Assembly (NCBI RefSeq): GCF_019207085.1
Contig: NZ_JAATOM010000005.1
Location: 186,001-250,000 of the forward strand
Reading direction: 5' to 3'
Length of the DNA: 64,000 bases
Source of the DNA: Variovorax sp. dw_308
GTDB lineage: Bacteria; Pseudomonadota; Gammaproteobacteria; Burkholderiales; Burkholderiaceae_C
Shown one piece after another: positions 27,692 through 34,912 of the stretch. The translations under genes were made by a program, and so were the position numbers. Position 1 is the stretch's first letter. Each line of letters opens with the position of its first letter. The notes beneath the pieces are model-generated. The model was not told the DNA's origin. It searched no databases and saw only the letters and a program-made list of their open reading frames with translations.

Positions 27692-29227
27692 TCAACCCTC
27701 GCGCGCCATCGCCCGCACCGCGTCGCGCAAGGCGAGGATGCCGGGCTCGATCTTCTCCACGTCGATCGACGACAGGCGCAGTCGGAAGTAGGGACAAGGC
27801 CGCGGCGGTTGCGCGAAGAACACGTCGCCTGGCTCGATCAGCACGCCATGCTCTCGCGCGCGCAGCGACAGTGCGGCGCCATCGAGCCCCTCGGGCATCT
27901 TGACCCACACCGAGGCGCCGCCGTTCGGCACCGTGGCCTCGAACTCCGGAATGTGCCGCGCCAGCGCAGCCATCGCCGCGTCCATGCGCTGCCGCAGCAC
28001 CTGGTTCACGCGGCGCGCATGCGAGTCGTGGTGGCCGAGCGAGAGGAACAGCGCATAGGCATGCTGCAGGAAGGCGCTCGGATGCCGCACCATCGCATGC
28101 CGAAGCAGGCGCAGCTCGCCGATCAGTTCCTTCGAGGCCACGATGTAGCCGAGCCGCATCGCCGGCGCGAGGCTCTTGGACAGCGAGCCGATGTAGATCA
28201 CGCGCCCGGTCCGGTCCAGGCTCTTGAGGGCGGGCGTGGGCTCGCCGGCATAGAGGTTCTCGGCTTCGTAGTCGTCCTCGATGACGACGAAGTCCTGCAA
28301 GGCAGCCTTGCGCAGCAGCCATTGGCGACGCTCCAGGCTCAGCGTGCGCGTGGTCGGGCTCTGGTGCGAAGGGGTGACGAAGACATAGTCGAGCGCGGGC
28401 AGCGCATCGACGACCAGGCCCTCGTCGTCGACCGGAATGCCCACCAGCTGCGAGGTCCGCAGCGAGAACGCGTTGCGCGCATGCGGATAGCCCGGCTCCT
28501 CGAAGCCGACGCGCGTGCCGCGATCGAACAAGGCCTCGGCCACCAGGTAGAGCGCGTGCTGCGCGCCCACCGTCACGAGGATTTCCTCGGGCCGCGCGAA
28601 CACGCCGCGCTTGGGCAGCAGCCGGATGCGGATCTGCTCGATCAGGTCGGGCATGTCGTCGGTCTCGAAGTCCGGCGTCCAGTTCGGCAGTTGCGAGCGG
28701 GCCAGGCTGCGCACGCAGCATTCGCGGAAGTCTTCGGTCGGAAAGAGCTGCGCGTCGTGCGTGCCGTAGACGAAGGGATAGGCGAACTTGCGCCATTGAG
28801 CGGGCTTGGAGAGCGTCGGTTGCTCGCGTAAGGAGCGCAGCACCCGCTCGTTCCATTGCGGTGGCGCACCGGCGCTGGCGCCGTCGGCGCTGAAGGGGTC
28901 GATGACGATGCGGGCCTCGCCGATCGATGACGGCAGCGCACCCGCATGGACGAACACGCCGGAGCGCGGGCGCGACTCCAGGTAGCCCTCGTCCACCAGT
29001 TGCTGATAGACGGCGGTGACGGTGTTGCGGCTCAGCCCCAGCGCCTGCGCGAGGTCGCGCGACGATGGCAGCGCCGCGCCGGCGGCGAGCCGGCCGTCGA
29101 GGATCACCTGCACCACCTTCAGGCGCAGGCGCGATTGCAAGGGCAGCCCGGTGTGGTCGTCCAGCGCAAAGAGCTGCGCCCACAGCGGCGTCGTCGATGG
29201 AAGCTTCGTGGTCACGGCGGGGGTCAT
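27692..29227 (-). CDS. MocR/PdxR-type GntR regulator with aminotransferase domain
   Basis: A 511-residue fusion of an N-terminal GntR winged helix (about residues 25-95; LPSSRDLAQALGLSRNTVTAVYQQL) with a fold-type I aminotransferase domain (about 130-505). The PLP-binding lysine lies in YIGSLSKSLAPAMRLGYI, and the cofactor-contacting VTVGAQHALYLVAEAL and DDYEAENLY are present. Such regulators sense PLP or amines. It is divergent from the SnoaL-like gene at 29353, with 125 bp between them holding both promoters. Its target may be that gene or the amine oxidase-like gene beyond. Confidence 0.93.
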   Translation of the reverse strand: MTPAVTTKLPSTTPLWAQLFALDDHTGLPLQSRLRLKVVQVILDGRLAAGAALPSSRDLAQALGLSRNTVTAVYQQLVDEGYLESRPRSGVFVHAGALPSSIGEARIVIDPFSADGASAGAPPQWNERVLRSLREQPTLSKPAQWRKFAYPFVYGTHDAQLFPTEDFRECCVRSLARSQLPNWTPDFETDDMPDLIEQIRIRLLPKRGVFARPEEILVTVGAQHALYLVAEALFDRGTRVGFEEPGYPHARNAFSLRTSQLVGIPVDDEGLVVDALPALDYVFVTPSHQSPTTRTLSLERRQWLLRKAALQDFVVIEDDYEAENLYAGEPTPALKSLDRTGRVIYIGSLSKSLAPAMRLGYIVASKELIGELRLLRHAMVRHPSAFLQHAYALFLSLGHHDSHARRVNQVLRQRMDAAMAALARHIPEFEATVPNGGASVWVKMPEGLDGAALSLRAREHGVLIEPGDVFFAQPPRPCPYFRLRLSSIDVEKIEPGILALRDAVRAMAREG

Positions 29228-29352
29228 CTACGCTCTTCAAAAGTGCATCGGGCGATGCATCTGGCTTTCACGATAAGGCTGGACTGGCTCTATGAGTCGG
29301 GACAAGCGGAGCTTAACCTTTGCTCAAGATTTGATCACCCGCAGGAGCCGTC

Positions 29353-29751
29353 TTGAACGCCGTTGCCACCCCCGTCACCGCAGCCACCCTCGAAGCTTTT
29401 TCCGACGCATGGAACCGCCACGACCTGCCGGCGCTGATGTCCTTCATGCATCCTGATTGCGTGTTCGAGACTGCCGCCGGCCCCGATGCCTGGGGTGCGC
29501 GGCACACCGGCCACGAAGCGGTGGCCAAGGCCTTCGTCGCCGCGTGGACGAACTTCCCGGACGCGCAGTGGCGGAATGGAAAACATCTGGTGCTGGGCGA
29601 CCGCGGCATGTCGGAATGGACCTTCACGGGCACCGCATTGGACGGCCAGCGCAGCGAGTCCGACGGCGTGGACCTGTTCACCTTCAAGGACGGCAAGATC
29701 CTCGTGAAGAACGTGTTCCGCAAGGCGCGCCCATTGCTGCCTGCGGCTTGA
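29353..29751 (+). CDS. SnoaL/NTF2-like (ketosteroid isomerase-fold) protein
   Basis: A 132-residue small protein with the cone-like SnoaL fold pattern: LEAFSDAWNRHDLPALMSFMHPDCVFET at the beginning, then GHEAVAKAFVAAWTNFPDAQW and DGVDLFTFKDGKILVKNVFRK. No ATG fits; the TTG at 29353 has AGGAG (29343-29347) at proper distance. It is divergent from the MocR gene. Members act as isomerases, cyclases or dehydratases, or bind small ligands; function here is unknown. Confidence 0.82.
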   Translation: MNAVATPVTAATLEAFSDAWNRHDLPALMSFMHPDCVFETAAGPDAWGARHTGHEAVAKAFVAAWTNFPDAQWRNGKHLVLGDRGMSEWTFTGTALDGQRSESDGVDLFTFKDGKILVKNVFRKARPLLPAA

Positions 29752-29803
29752 AGCGAGGCCGGATCATGTGTGCAACGACCAGCCGTGGAGACGGCCGGGA
29801 ACG

Positions 29804-29920
29804 GGATCACGCCGACGGCGTACTCTGCTCCGCGAATGTCCCCCGCCGTCAGCCTGCGGCTGCCGGCTCCCGCAGCTCCTCCTTTGTTTCGCTGCGCAGA
29901 GCACACCATCGACGTGATCC
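29804..29920. repeat. Interspersed palindromic repeat, copy B, first hairpin
   Basis: Outer arms GGATCACGCCGACGGCG... and ...CACCATCGACGTGATCC pair imperfectly around the core CGCGAATGTCCCCCGCC...CTCCTCCTTTGTTTCGCTGCG. It is the counterpart of 33634-33727, with about 20 extra bases (AGCCTGCGGCTGCCGGCTCC) in the loop. Confidence 0.8.
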
Positions 29921-29963
29921 AGACGCGCTGTCGTTGATCGGCCGGCACGACACGGCGTGCCCT

Positions 29964-30218
29964 GGGCCAAGGGCATCGGGTGTTCCCCGCAGCGAAATGA
30001 CCCTGGAACCACGGTCGCGTGCATCCGAGCGTGCCGTGATCGGCGTGCCAGGCAAGGCGCGACGACGCGGTGGGCTCCTGCCCACAAGGAGGAGCAACGC
30101 CGCATGGCGCGTCGAGCGCGGTGCGATCGGGTGCATGGGGCCGTGGGCTCCAGGGTCCCAGGAGGAGGCCGAAGGCCGGGGGACATTCGCGGAGGGGAAT
30201 ACCCGGTGTCCTCGGCCC
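29964..30218. repeat. Interspersed palindromic repeat, copy B, second hairpin with insertion
   Basis: Outer arms GGGCCAAGGGCATCGGG... and ...CCCGGTGTCCTCGGCCC pair, as in copies A and C. The hairpin is interrupted by about 158 bp (roughly 30001-30158). The insert has its own imperfect inverted ends: CCCTGGAACCACGG near 30001 and CCGTGGGCTCCAGGG near 30142. With the first hairpin it occupies nearly all of the 510-bp gap 29752-30261; no gene is seen there. Confidence 0.75.
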
Positions 30219-30261
30219 GCACCCGTCCCGCTTCGGGTTTCATGCGCATTGGAAAACTGAC

Positions 30262-31662
30262 ATGAGCATCGCCACCCCGCGCGAACTCTTCGCGCCCTAC
30301 GACCCGGCCTACGACCCGCTGGTCTCCGACGGGCCCGGCCGCAACCGCGACTACGCACCCACCTACTGGGCCGCCACTGCCGGCCCCGCCCCCGACGACG
30401 ACGGGCCGGTGCACGGCGACTTCGACGCCGACGTGGTCATCATCGGCTCGGGCTTCACCGGCCTCGCCACCGCGCTCTTCCTCGCGAAGGAACACGGCAT
30501 CAAGGCCGTGGTGCTCGAAGCCAATCGTGTCGCCTGGGGCTGCACCAGCCGCAATGGCGGCCAGGGCCAGAACGCAAGCGGCCGCCTCTACCGCTCGCAG
30601 TGGATCGAGCGCTGGGGCCTGGCCACCGCGCGGCGGCTCGACGCCGAGATCCGTTTCGGCTTCGACACCTTCAAGGAACTGGTCGCCGATGCGAATTGCG
30701 ACCCGCAGCCCGGCGGCCATCTCTACATCGCGCACCGCGAGAAGAAGATGGCCTTCCTGCGCAACGAGGCGCGCGTGATGGCCGACCAGTTCGGCTATGC
30801 CACGCGCATGCTCAGCACCGAGGAAGTGCGCAGCGAATACTGCAACGACCAGGACGCGGCCGGCGCCATGCATGAGGCCGAGGGCATCTGCGTGCATCCG
30901 CTCAAGCTGGCCTACAGCTACCTGCGACGCGCTCGCGACGGCGGCGCACGCGTGCACACATCGAGCCCGGTGATCGGCTGGGAAACGAAGAACGGCGTGC
31001 ACCACCTGAAGACGCCCGGCGGCATCGTGCGCGCGAAGACGGTGGGCATCGCCACCGGCGCCTACACCGCGCCCGGCCTGCACCCGACGCTGACCAATCG
31101 CTACTTTCCGGTGCTGTCGAATTCCATCGTTACGCGACCGCTGACCGATGCGGAACTCAAGGCCACCAACTTCCTCACGCACGAAGCCATTACCGACACG
31201 CGCACGCTGCGCTTCTACTACCGCCTGCTGCCCGACAAGCGCGTGCAGATCGGCAGCCGCAGCGCCATCACCGGCGCCGACGCGAGCCGCGACGCGCACT
31301 ACAAGCTGCTGGTCGACGGCCTCGCGCGCAAGTTCCCGCCGCTCAAGGGCATACAAGTCGACTACTCGTGGTGGGGCTGGGTCGACGTCGCGCACGACAT
31401 GATGCCGCGCGTGGTGCGGCCCGATCCGAAGCAGAGCGTGTTCTACGCGCTGGGCTATGGCGGCAACGGCGTGTCGTTCTCCGCGCATGCGGGCCGGCGC
31501 ATGGCGCAGCGCATCGCAGGCGAGGGCGATGCGGCCTTCGACCTGCCGATCTACAACAGTCCATTGCAATTCCCCGCACAAGGCGAATGGGCTGCACGCT
31601 TCCGTCGCTTCGGACAGAGCATGCTGTACCGCTGGTACTACCTGCGCGACGAGCTCCTCTGA
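30262..31662 (+). CDS. FAD-dependent amine oxidase-like protein (DAO superfamily)
   Basis: A 466-residue flavoprotein of the D-amino-acid-oxidase superfamily, closest in pattern to gamma-glutamylputrescine oxidase (PuuB). The ADP-binding site is VVIIGSGFTGLATALFLAKE (from residue 54), followed by VVLEANRVAWGCTSRNGGQGQNA, a PuuB-type flavin contact, VGIATGAYTA, and the C-terminal ALGYGGNGVSFSAHAGRRMAQ. It has an N-terminal extension of about 50 residues, typical of this group. The start is an ATG close behind the palindromic repeat. Likely substrate: an amine or N-methyl amino acid. Confidence 0.88.
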   Translation: MSIATPRELFAPYDPAYDPLVSDGPGRNRDYAPTYWAATAGPAPDDDGPVHGDFDADVVIIGSGFTGLATALFLAKEHGIKAVVLEANRVAWGCTSRNGGQGQNASGRLYRSQWIERWGLATARRLDAEIRFGFDTFKELVADANCDPQPGGHLYIAHREKKMAFLRNEARVMADQFGYATRMLSTEEVRSEYCNDQDAAGAMHEAEGICVHPLKLAYSYLRRARDGGARVHTSSPVIGWETKNGVHHLKTPGGIVRAKTVGIATGAYTAPGLHPTLTNRYFPVLSNSIVTRPLTDAELKATNFLTHEAITDTRTLRFYYRLLPDKRVQIGSRSAITGADASRDAHYKLLVDGLARKFPPLKGIQVDYSWWGWVDVAHDMMPRVVRPDPKQSVFYALGYGGNGVSFSAHAGRRMAQRIAGEGDAAFDLPIYNSPLQFPAQGEWAARFRRFGQSMLYRWYYLRDELL

Positions 31663-31718
31663 AGCGCGACCTGCAGCGTGAGAAGGGCATCGCCATCCTG
31701 TTCATCACGCACGGCCTG
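31659..31718 (+). pseudogene. Remnant of a peptide-type ABC transporter ATPase
   Basis: Overlapping the stop of the FAD oxidase gene in another frame, about 20 codons read LKRDLQREKGIAILFITHGL. The string LQREKGIAILFITH closely matches the H-loop segment of OppD/DppD/GsiA-type ABC ATPases (usual form: ...ILFITHDLGVVAE). No Walker motifs precede it and the similarity breaks off directly after it. It looks like a deletion scar of a transporter gene. A chance match is unlikely at this length but not excluded. Confidence 0.5.
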
Positions 31719-31848
31719 ATCGGTGCGATGCCGCCGCGTGGAAATCATCGACGGCAAGCCGGTAGCGCCCCGTCCCTCCCTTCGCCACAATCGCCGTCGT
31801 CATTGCAGGCCATGGCCGCATGACCCTCATTCCCTCACCGCTCGATAC

Positions 31849-33501
31849 ATGACCGACATCACCGTCTTCCAGGCCCGCAAGATCCTCACGATGAACCCGA
31901 TGCAGCCCGAGGCCACGCACGTCGCCGTGCGCGACGGCAAGGTGCTCGCGGTGGGCGACTTGGCGCGCATGCAGTCCTGGGGCGAGTTCACGCTCGACAC
32001 GCGCTTTGCCGACCAGGTGCTGATGCCGGGCCTCGTCGAAGGCCACTGCCACCTGATGGCCGGCGGACTCTGGCAATTCCCCTTCGTCGGCTTCCATGCC
32101 CGCACGGCGCCCGACGGCAAGGTCTGGACCGGCTCCACCGATTTCGAGGCAGTGATCGAACGCCTGCGCGCCATCGAAGCCACGATGAGCGACCCGGCCA
32201 AGCCGTTGCTGGCTTGGGGCTTCGACCCGATCTTCTTCGGCAAGGAGCGCATGACCACGCGCCACCTCGACCAGGTCTCGACCACGCGCCCGGTGGTGAT
32301 CCTGCATGCGAGCCAGCACCTGATGAACGTCAACACGCCGGCGTTGGTGCAATCCGGCATCACGCGCGACACCGAGGTCGAAGGCGTCGCGCGCTACGAC
32401 GATGGCGAGCCGAGCGGCGAGTTGCAGGAGTTCGCGGCGATGTTCCCTGTGACGCGACTCACCGGCAACATCTTCCGCGTGGCCGGGGCGGACCCGGCCA
32501 GCCTGCGCCTGTTCGGCCAGATGGCGCAGCTCGCCGGCGTGACGACGGCGACCGACCTGGTCAACGACCTCTCCGACTACAACGCCGCCGGCTTGTCGAC
32601 GGTCACATCGGAGCCCGACTTCCCCGTGCGCATCGTGCCGGCCTTCCTCAGCATGATGGAAGCGCTGGGCATCGACGCGAGCGCCGCGCGCATCCGCGAC
32701 CGCCAGGCCAATGGCAGCAACGACAAGCTGCACTACGGCCTGGTGAAGATCGTGATCGACGGCTCGATCCAGGGCTTCACCGCGCGCGTACGCTGGCCCG
32801 GCTACTTCAACGGCGCGCCCAATGGCATCTGGATCCATCCGCCGGCGCAGCTCAAGGCCATGATCGCGCAGTTCCATGCGGCCGGCTTCCAGCTGCACCT
32901 GCACACCAACGGCGACGAGGCCACCGAACTCGCGCTCGACGCGATCGAGGCCGCGCTCGAAGCCCATCCGCGCAGCGACCATCGCCACACGCTGCAGCAC
33001 TGCCAGATGGCCGACGCCGCGCAGTTCGCGCGCATGGCGCGGCTGGGCATGTGCGTGAACCTGTTCGCCAACCACATCTACTACTGGGGCGACGCGCACC
33101 GCGAACTCACGATGGGCCCCGACCGCGCGATGCGCATGGACGCCTGCGCCACCGCGCTCGCGCATGGCGTTCCAATGGCCATCCACTCCGACGCGCCGAT
33201 CACACCGCTGGGCCCGCTGTTCACCGCGTGGTGCGCGGTCAATCGACTCACATCCACCGGCAGGAAGCTCGGCGATGCGGAATGCATCCCGGTGCCCGAT
33301 GCGCTCTACGCCATCACCATGGGCGCGGCCTTCACGCTGTCGATGGACCACCTGGTCGGCTCCATCGAGATCGGCAAGTACGCCGACTTCTGCGTGCTCG
33401 CCGAAGACCCACTCGCGATGGCGCCGGAGAAACTCAAGGACGTGCCGGTGCTGGGCACCGTGATCGGCGGTCGCGTGATCGCGTTGCCGCGGGCGGCGTG
33501 A
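31849..33501 (+). CDS. Amidohydrolase family 3 protein (YtcJ-like)
   Basis: A 550-residue metal-dependent amidohydrolase. The first metal site is PGLVEGHCHL (H-x-H near residue 67). HLHTNGDEATELALDAIE near 345 and RHTLQHCQMAD near 380 supply further His ligands, and MAIHSDAPITPLGP near 445 the catalytic Asp. MGAAFTLSMDHLVGSIEIGKYADF is the typical composite-domain end. Start chosen at ATG 31849; the frame upstream reads the pseudogene remnant region. Substrate of YtcJ-type enzymes is mostly unknown (N-acyl or amide bonds). Proximity to an amine oxidase-like gene suggests amide or amine catabolism. Confidence 0.9.
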   Translation: MTDITVFQARKILTMNPMQPEATHVAVRDGKVLAVGDLARMQSWGEFTLDTRFADQVLMPGLVEGHCHLMAGGLWQFPFVGFHARTAPDGKVWTGSTDFEAVIERLRAIEATMSDPAKPLLAWGFDPIFFGKERMTTRHLDQVSTTRPVVILHASQHLMNVNTPALVQSGITRDTEVEGVARYDDGEPSGELQEFAAMFPVTRLTGNIFRVAGADPASLRLFGQMAQLAGVTTATDLVNDLSDYNAAGLSTVTSEPDFPVRIVPAFLSMMEALGIDASAARIRDRQANGSNDKLHYGLVKIVIDGSIQGFTARVRWPGYFNGAPNGIWIHPPAQLKAMIAQFHAAGFQLHLHTNGDEATELALDAIEAALEAHPRSDHRHTLQHCQMADAAQFARMARLGMCVNLFANHIYYWGDAHRELTMGPDRAMRMDACATALAHGVPMAIHSDAPITPLGPLFTAWCAVNRLTSTGRKLGDAECIPVPDALYAITMGAAFTLSMDHLVGSIEIGKYADFCVLAEDPLAMAPEKLKDVPVLGTVIGGRVIALPRAA

Positions 33502-33633
33502 GTGAGAGGCGCTGGCGGTTCTCTTCGCCCTTCGCGGGCAGCAAGGATGCGCAGTTCAACGCATGAGGCGGACATGAAACAGCGCCGACGTTCGCTGCCG
33601 GACGAGGCCGCGAACGAGTGGCGTTGGGAGCGA

Positions 33634-33727
33634 GATCACGCCGACGGCGTACTCTGCTCCGCGAATGTCCCCCGCCCTTCGGCCTCCTCCTCTATTTCGC
33701 TGCGCAGAGCACACCATCGACGTGATC
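33634..33727. repeat. Interspersed palindromic repeat, copy C, first hairpin
   Basis: GATCACGCCGACGGCGTACT and its partner ending ACCATCGACGTGATC form arms of about 24 bp around CGCGAATGTCCCCCGCCC...CTCCTCCTCTATTTCGCTGCG. Nearly identical to 29804-29920. Confidence 0.82.
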
Positions 33728-33770
33728 CGGACGCGCAATGGTTGATCCGCCCGCACAACGCGGCGTACCC

Positions 33771-33866
33771 CGTGCCGAGGGTGCTGGGTATCCCCCGCAG
33801 CGAAATAAAGGAGGAGCCGAAGGCGGGGGACATTCGCGGAGGGGGATACCCAGCGCCCTCGGCACG
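33771..33866. repeat. Interspersed palindromic repeat, copy C, second hairpin
   Basis: CGTGCCGAGGGTGCTGGGTA and its partner TACCCAGCGCCCTCGGCACG flank the core in reverse orientation (GCGAAATAAAGGAGGAGCCG then AAGGCGGGGGACATTCGCGG). The two hairpins of this copy are therefore inverted copies of one another in their cores, separated by a 43-bp linker shared with copy B. Together they occupy most of the gap 33502-33913, which holds no gene. Confidence 0.82.
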
Positions 33867-33913
33867 CGCCCCGTCAGCAACTCATGCGGCCTCCAACGCG
33901 ATGGAACACTGAA

Positions 33914-34909
33914 ATGACCGACACCTTCCACGCCGGCCGCATCCCATTGACCGTGATCGGCGGCTTCCTCGGCAGCGGCAAGACCACCCTTCTCAACCAC
34001 ATGCTGCAAGGCAACGACGGCCGGCGGCTGGCGGTGCTGGTCAACGACTTCGGCGCCATCAACATCGACGCCTCGCTGGTCAGTGCGCGCGGCGCCGACA
34101 TGATCAGCCTCGCCAACGGCTGCGTCTGCTGCCAGATCGGCGGCGACCTCACCGATGCGCTGATCCGCGTCATCGACAGCACGCCCCGGCCCGACGCGAT
34201 CGTGATCGAAGCCAGCGGCGTGTCGGACCCCTGGCGCATCGCGCAGGTGAGCCTCGCGGACCCGGCGCTCGCACTCGACGGCGTGGTGGTGCTGGTCGAC
34301 GTCACGAGCGTGCTGGCGCAAGCCGCCGACCCCCTGCTCGCCGACACGGTGGACCGACAGCTCCGCGCCGCCGACCTGCTCGTGCTCAATCAGTGCGACC
34401 GCGCGGACGCGGGGACCCTGGCTGCCGTGCGCGCGAGGTTCGATGCGCAGTTGCCCGATACGCCTCGCTTCGAAACCCGGTTCGGCGAGGTACCCGTGGC
34501 GCTGCTCGGCGGGGCGCTACCGCTTGCGACGCGCGACACATCGCACGGCCCGCATTGCGCCGCCGGCTGTTCGCATACCGCTCATGACCACGATCACGCA
34601 CCCGATCACGGCGCCGAGTTCGACACGTGGTCGCTGACCGCTCCCGGTGTGTTCCGCGCCGATGCGCTACGAGCCCTGCTGCGCGCCATGCCTCCCGGCG
34701 TGATCCGGCTCAAGGGCGTGGTTCACACCGATGCCCAAGGCCTGGCCGTATTGCAATTCGCCGGCCGCCACGGCTCACTGCGCGCATGGCCGGCCGGAAC
34801 GCCCCAGCCCGCTACCACCGACAACACCCTCGTCGCGATCGGCCTGCGCGGCCGCTTGCACGCTGCGGCGCTGGAGCAATCGCTCCGCGGTAGCCTCACC
34901 GCGCGCTAG
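33914..34909 (+). CDS. CobW/G3E-family GTPase, putative metal chaperone
   Basis: A 331-residue G3E GTPase. Walker A is GGFLGSGKTTLLNHML (residues 14-29). The metal-binding C-x-C-C is GCVCCQIGG (about 73), and VLNQCDRAD is the NKxD-like guanine motif. A histidine-rich stretch (SHGPHCAAGCSHTAHDHDHA, about residues 205-225) precedes the C-terminal CobW domain, pointing to zinc or cobalt handling. Start at ATG 33914. It follows the metal-dependent amidohydrolase gene by 412 bp (repeat copy C between), so it might supply metal to that enzyme; this is inference. Confidence 0.93.
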   Translation: MTDTFHAGRIPLTVIGGFLGSGKTTLLNHMLQGNDGRRLAVLVNDFGAINIDASLVSARGADMISLANGCVCCQIGGDLTDALIRVIDSTPRPDAIVIEASGVSDPWRIAQVSLADPALALDGVVVLVDVTSVLAQAADPLLADTVDRQLRAADLLVLNQCDRADAGTLAAVRARFDAQLPDTPRFETRFGEVPVALLGGALPLATRDTSHGPHCAAGCSHTAHDHDHAPDHGAEFDTWSLTAPGVFRADALRALLRAMPPGVIRLKGVVHTDAQGLAVLQFAGRHGSLRAWPAGTPQPATTDNTLVAIGLRGRLHAAALEQSLRGSLTAR

Positions 34910-34912
34910 GGC

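Noticed and set aside
29764..31581. 605-codon minus-strand frame opposite the FAD oxidase
   Set aside because: Shadow frame; it also runs through the palindromic repeat, and the plus-strand flavoprotein motifs are decisive.
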